Source: Planctomycetaceae bacterium UBA969 (lineage in GTDB: Bacteria; Planctomycetota; Planctomycetia; Gemmatales; Gemmataceae). From it: DNA of 10,443 nucleotides. The notes beneath the pieces are model-generated. The model searched no databases and was not told the DNA's origin. It worked only from the letters and a program-made list of their open reading frames with translations. Location: assembly GCA_002303765.1 (NCBI GenBank), contig DBCB01000206.1, positions 1 to 10,443 of the forward strand. The letters are read 5' to 3'. Position 1 is the first letter of the stretch; each line of letters opens with the position of its first letter. Positions 1 through 6,872 of this stretch are shown in pieces. A program made the position numbers and the translations under genes.

Positions 1-780
1 AATGCGAAGTTTGTGTATTCCAGGAATGCGGGTTCCCGGCGCACCTTGAAGTTTGCCCTCTTTGTTTTTCAATCGTAATGGGCCAGATGTTGTGTCGGTG
101 TTAAAGGAAACCATGGTACCATCTTCGAGTTCGAGAATATGGCCTGCGGATTGCTCGCTTGGTCCCGCCCACAGTCGATATTTGTTTTCAACTGATTTTG
201 GATAGGGTCTCATTACTCGGTCAAGAGTATCTTCTGTGATTTTGACGAAACCTGCTGCACTTGCAGAAGAAAAAGGTAGTGCAGCACTTATTTTATCGTA
301 ACCATCTACTCTCCCATCTATGGGAAGATTTCGAATTATCGCTGGTCGAAAGCCAAATAAATCATGAATGGTGTTTGCGTATTCGTTTCGATTGAAACGC
401 CTGAATTTGCTTCGCCCTTCTTTTTGTTCCACGCTTGTAAGCCAGTCAGTTAATTCGCCATTTGCCCATGATGCCAGAACTTTTTTCTCGGCAGGCGCAA
501 GAGGCTTTTCGCCATTTGGTGGCATTGTTCCTGACTCGATCTGTTCCAAAACCCTAAACCATAATTTTGAATCTGCACTAAATTGTTCAAGTGTACGAAC
601 ACCAGAAAGGTTAACTTTCCCCTTCTGCTTTTCTTCCCCATGGCATTTGGTGCAATGCGCAGAAAGCACAGGCATAACCTTGGATTTAAATGCAGTTGCA
701 GCATCATCAGCATGTGTAAATGCTGGAAGCATAAAATGGAATCCTAATACAATGATAAAGCAAAAAGTTTTCATGTTCAT
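1..780 (-). CDS. Planctomycete cytochrome c / DUF1587-DUF1592-type protein, C-terminus outside window
   Basis: This is an open frame of 260 codons running off the left edge, so only the N-terminal third or so of a normally 700-900 residue protein is present. Residues 1-24 look like a signal peptide (MNMKTFCFIIVLGF, ending near THA-DD). A PSCyt1-type cytochrome domain follows, with the heme c site CTKCH at residues 43-47 and the GTMPP segment near 84-88 that carries the probable axial Met. From about residue 127 the FRRFNRNEYANTIHDLFG block marks the DUF1587 (PSD3) domain. In this family DUF1595, DUF1592, DUF1588 and DUF1585 normally follow. The role is inferred to be periplasmic electron transfer coupled to an unknown reaction; the family has no settled function. 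It starts 59 bases after the DUF1552 gene ends. ATG at 780 is chosen because it opens the signal peptide. ATG at 774 or an in-frame ATG at 822 are alternatives, and none has a good Shine-Dalgarno. Confidence 0.9.
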   Translation of the reverse strand, partial: MNMKTFCFIIVLGFHFMLPAFTHADDAATAFKSKVMPVLSAHCTKCHGEEKQKGKVNLSGVRTLEQFSADSKLWFRVLEQIESGTMPPNGEKPLAPAEKKVLASWANGELTDWLTSVEQKEGRSKFRRFNRNEYANTIHDLFGFRPAIIRNLPIDGRVDGYDKISAALPFSSASAAGFVKITEDTLDRVMRPYPKSVENKYRLWAGPSEQSAGHILELEDGTMVSFNTDTTSGPLRLKNKEGKLQGAPGTRIPGIHKLRI

Positions 781-839
781 GATCTGTTTAGGGTAGTGAG
801 CACTGTTGTTATAAAAAACCATCTAGCGGGATTAAAGTT

Positions 840-2108
840 TTAAACTAAGCCTGTGATTGTTCCTGTTCCAGACCCAAAGGTGTTTGTTTCCATGCCGAAT
901 CGTTGAAGCATACTGACAAAAAGTTTACCCAATGGTGTGTTGTTTTTCGTGTCACCTGCAATGTGCTGGCCGTGCTTGAATCCCCCACCCGCCAAAAAGA
1001 TTGGAAGATTGGTGGTTCCATGGCCGCTGGCATCTCCTAAATTGCTTCCTATTAGGACTTGGGTGTTATCTAAAAGAGTTCCTGATGCTTCTTTTGTATC
1101 ACGCAAAGAAGCAAGGAAGTCGTGAAACACTTGTATTTCCAATCGCTCTACAATTTTGAGTTGCTCAATCTTTGCGGGATTACGGCCGTGATGAGAAAGT
1201 CCATGATGCCCCTCTGTTACGCCTGGTATCGGAGGTTTTTCGTCCATGCCACGAATAAATAAAGAAATAACCCGGGTTGAATCACTCTTAAGTGCGAGGC
1301 GGATTAAATTAAGCATGACACGAGCCCGGCCTATGCTGTCACTGCGATCCGCAAATGGGCTAGGGTATTGTTCTGATGGTTGTGGTTCATCCATTTTTGG
1401 TTTTGGTCGATTCACCCAAGCTTCATCCGCTTTAAGTTGTTTTTCCATATCACGAACAGCTTCGGTGTAGTCCGCAATTTGTTGTTGATCATTTGAACTA
1501 AGTGATTTTTTAAGTTCGGTAAACCTATCCCCCATGCGATCGAGCACACTCTGTCCGCGTTTGAGCCGGTCTAACTCTTTTTGAACTTCATTTTTGTTAC
1601 CTGCCAAGAACATTCGGGCGAAAATATCAGAAGGCTTGCTTAGAGCGGGAACGCCTGCACCACTGGGCGTGTGGGTAAGAGGGCTTGCTTCTAAAGTGGA
1701 AAGAGAAAGTAGGGGGAAGCGTGTTGCGCCTGCAACATGCTTGGCTGCAACATAATCCAGCGAGACAGTATTGCGAAACCCACCTTTGGTCGGGTGTTTT
1801 GCACTGGTTAGAAAGCAGGATTCTGAAGCATGATCGCCACCGATTTCGGGGTGCGAGATGCCTGAAAATACAGTGAAATGCTGGCGCAGATCCTCGAAGG
1901 ATTTAAGGTACTCACTGGGTTCATAATCTTTTCCTGATTTCTCTGGAAAGAACGATGGGCCATAGAGTCCGAAACTGGTGCAAATATTGACCATTCTTTT
2001 GGGAGGCGCTGTTTCATTTGCAAGTGCGAGGCTTTCCAGCCAGGGAAGAGCGAGTACCACGGAACTGGATTCAAGAAATCGACGCCTGTTAATAACTTTG
2101 TTTTGCAT
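840..2108 (-). CDS. DUF1552 (HXXSHH family) exported protein
   Basis: The product is 422 residues, full length for a DUF1552 protein. The N-terminus NRRRFLESSSVVLALPWLES (residues 7-26) has a twin-arginine pattern followed by a hydrophobic stretch, suggesting Tat export of a folded protein. The family signature HGLSHH sits at about residues 302-307, an early conserved GGDHAS block at about 90-95, and the C-terminal IGSNLGD...GHGTTNLPIFLAGG block near 353-376 resembles the end of DUF1501 and alkaline-phosphatase-fold proteins. Residues about 170-230 are charged and probably helical or coiled. The family is abundant in planctomycetes, usually beside a DUF1587/DUF1592 cytochrome protein, as here. 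Its biochemical role is unknown. It begins 37 bases after the amidohydrolase stop. ATG at 2108 is preferred because GAAGTGAG lies 7 bases upstream; a GTG at 2120 would add four residues and has no ribosome site. Confidence 0.92.
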   Translation of the reverse strand: MQNKVINRRRFLESSSVVLALPWLESLALANETAPPKRMVNICTSFGLYGPSFFPEKSGKDYEPSEYLKSFEDLRQHFTVFSGISHPEIGGDHASESCFLTSAKHPTKGGFRNTVSLDYVAAKHVAGATRFPLLSLSTLEASPLTHTPSGAGVPALSKPSDIFARMFLAGNKNEVQKELDRLKRGQSVLDRMGDRFTELKKSLSSNDQQQIADYTEAVRDMEKQLKADEAWVNRPKPKMDEPQPSEQYPSPFADRSDSIGRARVMLNLIRLALKSDSTRVISLFIRGMDEKPPIPGVTEGHHGLSHHGRNPAKIEQLKIVERLEIQVFHDFLASLRDTKEASGTLLDNTQVLIGSNLGDASGHGTTNLPIFLAGGGFKHGQHIAGDTKNNTPLGKLFVSMLQRFGMETNTFGSGTGTITGLV

Positions 2109-2145
2109 TATTTGACTCACTTCTGTTAGTTTAGCCGTTAGGATT

Positions 2146-3423
2146 TTATCGAACTTTGTTAATTGCCAATCGGCCAGCTTTGATCACGCCGCCTTGAATG
2201 ACTGCAACAAATTTGCTTTTGTTTTCTAGAATCGAAATGTCTTTAAGTACATCCCCATCCACAATAAGAATGTCTGCAAGTTTGCCTACTTCAACGGTGC
2301 CAATTTCATTTTCAAGGCCCATGATTTCTGCCCCGGTTCGGGTGGCACATTGCAATACCGTGTGCGAGTTGAGGCCAACATAGTTCACAAAGAAGGTTAA
2401 TTCTCGGGCGTAATCACCGTGTGGATTCCAAGCAAACCCATAATCCCCACCCATGCCTAATCTTCCACCCGCTAGGAGAATCATTCTTGCACTTTCTGCA
2501 CCGGCTTCCAAAGTTTCTTTATGGCCATCAATTACACTTTTTGGCATGCCATATTTTGGCCCATGCTCAATACTTGCGTACTCGAAGTAGAGTGCTGGAA
2601 CGCACGGCACATCGCGCTTAAGCAGAAGATCCAGCGCTTCATTATCCATGAAGGTTCCGTGTTCGATTGCATCATACCCAGCACGAAGAGCGTTTTTGAT
2701 TCCTGCATTTGCTCTGCAGTGGCCGGTGACTTTTAGCCCATGGTTGTGGGCGGTTGCAACTACTGCGTTCATTTCCTCGAAGGTCATGCAAAGTGTATGA
2801 TGATCGTTGAGATCAGGTGAGGCTGCATCGCCGGTGGGATAGGTTTTTACCCATTCGACCCCGTCTTTTACAAGTTTGCGAACTGCGGCACGGGCTTCAT
2901 CAGCACCGTTGATCAAAAGAACCAATCCATCCATGCCGATCTTGCGAAAGTCCGGATTCCAGTCCATGAGTCCGCCTACACCACAAATTTCTCTGCCACT
3001 TGCAACAAGTCTTGGTCCGCTGGAAATTCCGCATTCAATAGCTTTTTTTAACCATACATCGATATTGAAAAGGCTTCCCCCGCTGCGTGCCGCAGTGTAA
3101 CCACATTCTAAGGCTAACTTTGCATTGGCAGCAGCAAGAAGTGTTACATACTCAACTGGATACTTGATATCCAAATCTTCAAGTGCAGCTACATCAAAAT
3201 AAGTTGGGTGAAAATGTGCTTCAACAAGTCCTGGAAGAATGGTTCCGCCTAGGGCATCAATTTTTTCAGCATCTGGTTCAAATGTTGGTGCGCTTTTCTC
3301 TGGGCCTGCATAAACTATTTTTCCATCCTTGATCACTACCGCAGCGTTTGGAATAGGTGGTGAATCGGTTCCAACGAAAAGGGTACCGTTGGAAATTACC
3401 GTGGTGCCAGTGGCAAGTTTCAT
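2146..3423 (-). CDS. Metal-dependent amidohydrolase family protein
   Basis: The product is 425 residues with the composite-domain plus TIM-barrel layout of the amidohydrolase superfamily. The N-terminal beta domain (about 1-62, with VVIKDGKIVYAG) leads into the metal motif HFH at 70-72. The expected remaining ligands are present: WVKTY with the likely carboxylated Lys193, GHCR with His235, IEHG with His255, and GGDYG with Asp327. The C-terminal IGTVEVGKLADILIVDGD block closes the fold. The set matches the binuclear imidazolonepropionase-like/prolidase-like branch, which hydrolyses amide or ester bonds in small molecules or dipeptides. The exact substrate cannot be read. No signal peptide is evident, so it is probably cytoplasmic, unlike its exported neighbours. 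It is the first gene of a likely three-gene run with the DUF1552 and cytochrome genes. The ATG at 3423 has no clear Shine-Dalgarno. Confidence 0.92.
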   Translation of the reverse strand: MKLATGTTVISNGTLFVGTDSPPIPNAAVVIKDGKIVYAGPEKSAPTFEPDAEKIDALGGTILPGLVEAHFHPTYFDVAALEDLDIKYPVEYVTLLAAANAKLALECGYTAARSGGSLFNIDVWLKKAIECGISSGPRLVASGREICGVGGLMDWNPDFRKIGMDGLVLLINGADEARAAVRKLVKDGVEWVKTYPTGDAASPDLNDHHTLCMTFEEMNAVVATAHNHGLKVTGHCRANAGIKNALRAGYDAIEHGTFMDNEALDLLLKRDVPCVPALYFEYASIEHGPKYGMPKSVIDGHKETLEAGAESARMILLAGGRLGMGGDYGFAWNPHGDYARELTFFVNYVGLNSHTVLQCATRTGAEIMGLENEIGTVEVGKLADILIVDGDVLKDISILENKSKFVAVIQGGVIKAGRLAINKVR

Positions 3424-3607
3424 TGAATAAATCTCAATCTAGCAGGTATGATTCTAATTGTATTACTTATCTACCATGTAATATTAACCTTTGAAATAGT
3501 TGTGTGATAGGTAAAAAATTTGATCTTGATTGATTACCCAAAAAACAATTTGTTTTGTCTGTATCATTTGTTGAGGCACTACAGTACCTATAAACTTTGG
3601 TGCAAGT

Positions 3608-5014
3608 TTATTTGGAGCCCATCTTTCCTTTTCCTTTTTGCATTCCAGAGTCGGGGCCGCCTTTATTACCACCTTTTTTAAGAAGCATTGGCTTTTGATT
3701 CGGATCATATTTTGGGTTTGATGTGGGCAATTGTGCTTTAATTTCAGCAAGGTATTCATTGAGAGCTTTGTGCAGATTGTTTGTTTCCTCAGGCATTTTT
3801 GTTGCTAGATTATTGCTTTCCCTAAGATCCTTTGAGAGATCGAAAAGTAGGAGTTTGTTGTCTTCGTAGAATTTGATAAGTTTCATGTCTCCCTTGATGA
3901 TCGCAGAGTGCGGGGAATCACCCTGATAATGCGGGAAATGGAAAACCAATGAATCTCTAGCCCTTGCAACCTTGCCCTGCCCATCATTAGATAATAAAGA
4001 GGCAATGCTAACACCCTCGATTTCTTTGGGTAGTTTGCTTGCAGTGATACCCGCCCATTCGCAAAAGGTTGGAAATAGATCGTATCCAACAACTCGTGTG
4101 TGACACCAGGAGTTTGCTTTTACATCAGGGCCCTTGATGATAAGTGGAACACGAATCCCACCCTCATAAACATCACCCTTGCCGCCAGATAATGCTCCAC
4201 GGCCACCTCCGCTTCCATTGTCGGACATATAAATAATGAATGTATTTTCGGAGAGCCCAAGGTCATTCATGGATTTCAAAACCATACCAACTCCGGTGTC
4301 GAGATCTTCAGTAATGGCTGCTCGTTGGGCAATTCTTCTGTTGCCAAGTTTCTCATATTTGGCAAGCGTTGCCTTGAGTGCATTTTCTTCGCCATGCAAG
4401 GCATTCCAAGAAAGTTGAATGAAGAAAGGCTTTTTGGATTGTTTGCTTTTCTCCATGAAGTTAGTTGCTTTCTTTGCCATGCCAAAAATGTCAACAGGAT
4501 TAGGATCGAGGAACTTTAAAGCCTGCTCGTTGCCTGTGTCTCCATCGTGTTCGTCATAACCATGCTGGCCTGGGCCACCACCGCGAATATGCCATTTCCC
4601 AAAATGTGCAGTTGCATAGCCCGCACCACGCAGCATTTCGCCAATGGTTTTTTCGTTTGCAGAAATATCCTTAATGATTCTCGGTTCGATGAGTCTTTGG
4701 CCTTCCACTGCAGGCGCAGCTTTTGTCCAGTGCAATTGTGCTGGGCTTTTTCCTGTTTGTAAGCTGATTCTGGTTGGCGAGCAAACTGGTGCAGGTGCAT
4801 AGGCCGCACTAAACCTCATGCCTTGGCCTGCAAATTTTTCGAGGTTAGGGGTGTGGAAGATATCGCTTTTTGATCCTGCTACAGTCGGGTGCATTGCTAC
4901 GGATAAGCCATTCCATCCTTGATCATCTGCAAGCATGAAAATGATGTTGGGGCGATCTGCTGAAAAAGCAATGCTTGGTAGCAGCAAAAAAAGGATGGAA
5001 ATTAATATTCGCAT
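3608..5014 (-). CDS. Secreted type I (formylglycine) sulfatase
   Basis: The product is 468 residues with a clear signal peptide (MRILISILFLLLPSIAFSA, residues 1-19). Sulfatase landmarks appear in order: RPNIIFMLADDQGW at 21-34 with metal-binding Asp30-Asp31; the maturation motif C-S-P-T-R at 78-82, where Cys78 would become formylglycine; GKWH at 139-142; SDNG at 264-267 with metal-binding Asp265-Asn266; and GGKGDVYEGGIRVP at 277-290. These residues support an active sulfate-ester hydrolase, probably acting on a polysaccharide or organic sulfate outside the cytoplasm. Activation needs a formylglycine-generating enzyme, not encoded here. The last 30 residues are a Gly/Lys-rich tail outside the catalytic fold. 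ATG at 5014 is chosen because it opens directly into the signal peptide; ATG at 5044 would add ten residues. Substrate class is unknown. It is 184 bases upstream of the amidohydrolase, so co-transcription is possible but not shown. Confidence 0.95.
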   Translation of the reverse strand: MRILISILFLLLPSIAFSADRPNIIFMLADDQGWNGLSVAMHPTVAGSKSDIFHTPNLEKFAGQGMRFSAAYAPAPVCSPTRISLQTGKSPAQLHWTKAAPAVEGQRLIEPRIIKDISANEKTIGEMLRGAGYATAHFGKWHIRGGGPGQHGYDEHDGDTGNEQALKFLDPNPVDIFGMAKKATNFMEKSKQSKKPFFIQLSWNALHGEENALKATLAKYEKLGNRRIAQRAAITEDLDTGVGMVLKSMNDLGLSENTFIIYMSDNGSGGGRGALSGGKGDVYEGGIRVPLIIKGPDVKANSWCHTRVVGYDLFPTFCEWAGITASKLPKEIEGVSIASLLSNDGQGKVARARDSLVFHFPHYQGDSPHSAIIKGDMKLIKFYEDNKLLLFDLSKDLRESNNLATKMPEETNNLHKALNEYLAEIKAQLPTSNPKYDPNQKPMLLKKGGNKGGPDSGMQKGKGKMGSK

Positions 5015-5136
5015 GGTTATTCTTTGTAAAAGCAGCACAGTCATAACTTACTACAGTTAACACTATATACTAATATTTATGTCAAACGGTTTTTGATATT
5101 AACTGAGTTTTCAAACTAACTAAAGGATGTAGAATT

Positions 5137-5445
5137 ATGATTCATGTAATTGCAATAATTGATTTAAACCCAGGTACACGAGATGCTTTTGTTGGGGAAA
5201 TGAAAAAGATCGTTTCATTAGTAAAAGCTGAGAACGGCTGTTTGGAATATGGCCCCGCAGTTGATCTTGCTAGCGGCGCCGCAGATCAACTCCACTTGGG
5301 TGAAAACACTGTTGTTGTTGTGGAAAAGTGGGCGGATCTTGATGCGCTGAATGTTCATCGCAATGCCCAGCATATGATCGATTTTCGCCCTAAAGTAAAA
5401 GATTATGTCAAATCCATCAAGTTGCAGATTCTTAAACCTTGCTAG
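5137..5445 (+). CDS. Antibiotic biosynthesis monooxygenase (ABM) domain protein
   Basis: This 102-residue product is a single ABM domain of the dimeric ferredoxin-like fold, the usual size for YgiN-like small monooxygenases. Typical features are the opening strand MIHVIAIIDL, the helix with RDAFVGEMKKI, the E-N-G-C-L-E-Y turn at 32-38, and EKWADLDALNVHRNAQHM at 63-80 with His74 and His79. Family members include cofactor-free quinol monooxygenases, but many have no assigned substrate. The sequence gives no further clue. There is no signal peptide, so it is probably cytoplasmic. AAAGGA at 5122-5127 lies nine bases before the ATG and supports this start. It is transcribed away from the sulfatase and towards the propeller gene, so it is probably a single-gene unit. 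Confidence 0.9.
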   Translation: MIHVIAIIDLNPGTRDAFVGEMKKIVSLVKAENGCLEYGPAVDLASGAADQLHLGENTVVVVEKWADLDALNVHRNAQHMIDFRPKVKDYVKSIKLQILKPC

Positions 5446-5456
5446 TGAGGTGGCAT

Positions 5457-5483
5457 GGGGGCGATTTGCCAAAGATTGCCCCC
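5457..5483. terminator. GC-rich hairpin between convergent genes, terminator-like
   Basis: Positions 5457-5466 (GGGGGCGATT) can pair with 5474-5483 (GATTGCCCCC). This gives six strong G-C pairs, two A-T pairs and two G-U wobbles on the plus-strand RNA, around a seven-base loop. It fills the short gap between the ABM stop at 5445 and the propeller stop at 5486. Neither strand has a proper T-tract after it, so it is not a textbook intrinsic terminator. It could block transcription or protect 3' ends in either direction. Confidence 0.4.
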
Positions 5484-5485
5484 GA

Positions 5486-6850
5486 CTACTTTAGAGCTTT
5501 ATTCTTGATGCAATAAATTTTTGATGAAGTTCGGATAAGTAGCCTGTCGCCAACCATTGCGGGTGAGGCCATACCCATATCCTCTGGTGTAAGAGTATTG
5601 GTGTGAAGGATTTGAAAATCTTTCCCTGCTTTAAGAACAAAAGTGGAGCCATCTTCATTCAAGAAGAAGATTTTATCATCATAGGCCCAAGGGGAAGAAG
5701 TGAAGGATCCACCGTTTGGAATGCGTTGGGCTGGGTAGATTTCTTTGCCATCCAATGGGTTGAAACAGGCAACCAAACCCCGATCGTAAAGCACATATAA
5801 AAAGTTTTTGTAGATGATGGAAGTGGGGTTGTAAGGGCCTGCATTAGGTTGGCTCCATGCAATAAACTCATTGGATGTTTCACCTTGTTTAAGTGAGATG
5901 TTCCCTTCAGCACCTGGTTTAATTGCATAAATGGGTTTTGATCGATCCAGCACATAGCCAGAACTAATGTAAAGCAAACCGTTGTGTTCGTAAGGTGTTG
6001 CAATGGTGATACTCGACATTTTTTCGAGAGACCAAAGAAGCTTGCCTTCCAAGCTATAGGAACGAACTTTTCCGGTACCTGCAGTCACAATTTCTGTGCG
6101 GAAGCTGTTTTGCCATATGTAAGGCGTAGCCCAATTGCTTTTTTCATCGCGAGGTATTCTCAACGATTCTTTGCCTGTCTTGCAGTCCAATGCTAGAAGA
6201 TACGAATCACTTTCATTATCGTTGACAATGTAGAGGTTGTTTTTGTGAAGCACCGGGGAAGCAGCAGTGCCCCAACCAAAGCGGGTCTTTTCTGGTTTGA
6301 GTTTCTGGCTCCAAATTGGTGTACCTTGAAGATCGTAGCAAAAAACGCCCAAGTTGCCAAAGTAGCAATAAAGTCTTTCGCCATCAGTTACAGGTGTTTC
6401 GGAAGCGTAACTGCTTTTAATGTGGATGGGTGTTTCGGGGATGCCTTCGTGGGCCAGTCGTTCCCAGATGATTTTGCCAGTATATAAATCGACGCAATAA
6501 ACTTTGTATTGGTGAACAGTGGTGGGTGGTTTTGGGCGTTCGCCCCCAAAGTATAAACCTTTCTTGGCTTCTTCAGTCGTACCTGAATTGATGACGGTAG
6601 TAACGAAAATCTGATTGCCCCAAACGATGGGTGATGACCAACCTCTACCAGGGATATCCGATTTCCAGGCAATGTTTTCAGTAGCAGACCATTTGCTGGG
6701 CAGATTGATTTCTGTACTAATTCCCCTAGAGTCGGTACCTCGAAACTGAGGCCAGTTGGTTTGGGCATCTAGGTTTCCATAACAAACCAAAATACCCAAA
6801 GTTGAAAGGCATAAAATCATCCGATTTCGAAGCTTGCTGATAACTTTCAT
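5486..6850 (-). CDS. Exported PQQ-like beta-propeller repeat protein
   Basis: The product is 454 residues. Residues 1-30 form a signal peptide (hydrophobic MILCLSTLGILVCYG, then LDAQ), with no good lipobox. NWPQFRG at 32-38 is the characteristic mature start of planctomycete PQQ-like/BamB-like propellers. The body shows repeated blade elements such as ASETPVTDGERLYCYFGNLG, GWGTAASPVLHKNNLYIV, ALDCKTGKE, SSPWAYDDKIFFLNEDG and ASPAMVGDRLLIRTSSKIYCI. There are about seven to eight blades, and conserved Trp and Gly positions match the PQQ_2/PQQ_3 repeat families. No dehydrogenase catalytic signature is evident, so a binding or scaffold role outside the cytoplasm is more likely than an enzyme. It starts 22 bases after the malonyl-CoA synthetase-like gene and may be the last gene of that operon. 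ATG at 6850 is favoured over GTG at 6859 because the ribosome site overlaps the GTG. Confidence 0.9.
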   Translation of the reverse strand: MKVISKLRNRMILCLSTLGILVCYGNLDAQTNWPQFRGTDSRGISTEINLPSKWSATENIAWKSDIPGRGWSSPIVWGNQIFVTTVINSGTTEEAKKGLYFGGERPKPPTTVHQYKVYCVDLYTGKIIWERLAHEGIPETPIHIKSSYASETPVTDGERLYCYFGNLGVFCYDLQGTPIWSQKLKPEKTRFGWGTAASPVLHKNNLYIVNDNESDSYLLALDCKTGKESLRIPRDEKSNWATPYIWQNSFRTEIVTAGTGKVRSYSLEGKLLWSLEKMSSITIATPYEHNGLLYISSGYVLDRSKPIYAIKPGAEGNISLKQGETSNEFIAWSQPNAGPYNPTSIIYKNFLYVLYDRGLVACFNPLDGKEIYPAQRIPNGGSFTSSPWAYDDKIFFLNEDGSTFVLKAGKDFQILHTNTLTPEDMGMASPAMVGDRLLIRTSSKIYCIKNKALK

Positions 6851-6856
6851 GGTCGT

Positions 6857-6862
6857 CACCTT
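6857..6862 (-). promoter_or_regulatory. Shine-Dalgarno AAGGTG deciding the propeller start
   Basis: Read on the minus strand, AAGGTG lies six bases before ATG at 6850. The upstream GTG at 6859-6857 is part of this site, so it is unlikely to be the start codon. Confidence 0.6.
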
Positions 6863-6872
6863 TTTATTTTGT

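Noticed and set aside
450..713. 87-codon minus-strand open frame inside the cytochrome gene
   Set aside because: It is an out-of-frame shadow of the real minus-strand gene that runs off the window at base 1.
368..796. 142-codon plus-strand open frame
   Set aside because: It lies antisense to the cytochrome/DUF1587 gene, whose frame has a signal peptide, CTKCH and family blocks. The plus-strand product has no recognisable domain.
2146..3423. Calling the amidohydrolase imidazolonepropionase (hutI) or dihydroorotase
   Set aside because: The ligands fit the broad superfamily, but there is no histidine or pyrimidine pathway gene nearby and no substrate-specific motif I can defend.
3590..3611. 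AT-rich inverted repeat ATAAACTT/AAGTTTAT overlapping the sulfatase stop
   Set aside because: The eight-base stem is A-T rich and has no following T-tract on the minus strand. It is too weak to call a terminator.
5486..6850. Calling the propeller a PQQ-dependent alcohol dehydrogenase
   Set aside because: At 454 residues it is shorter than these enzymes, and I see no adjacent-cysteine pair or catalytic Asp context. Only the repeat architecture matches.
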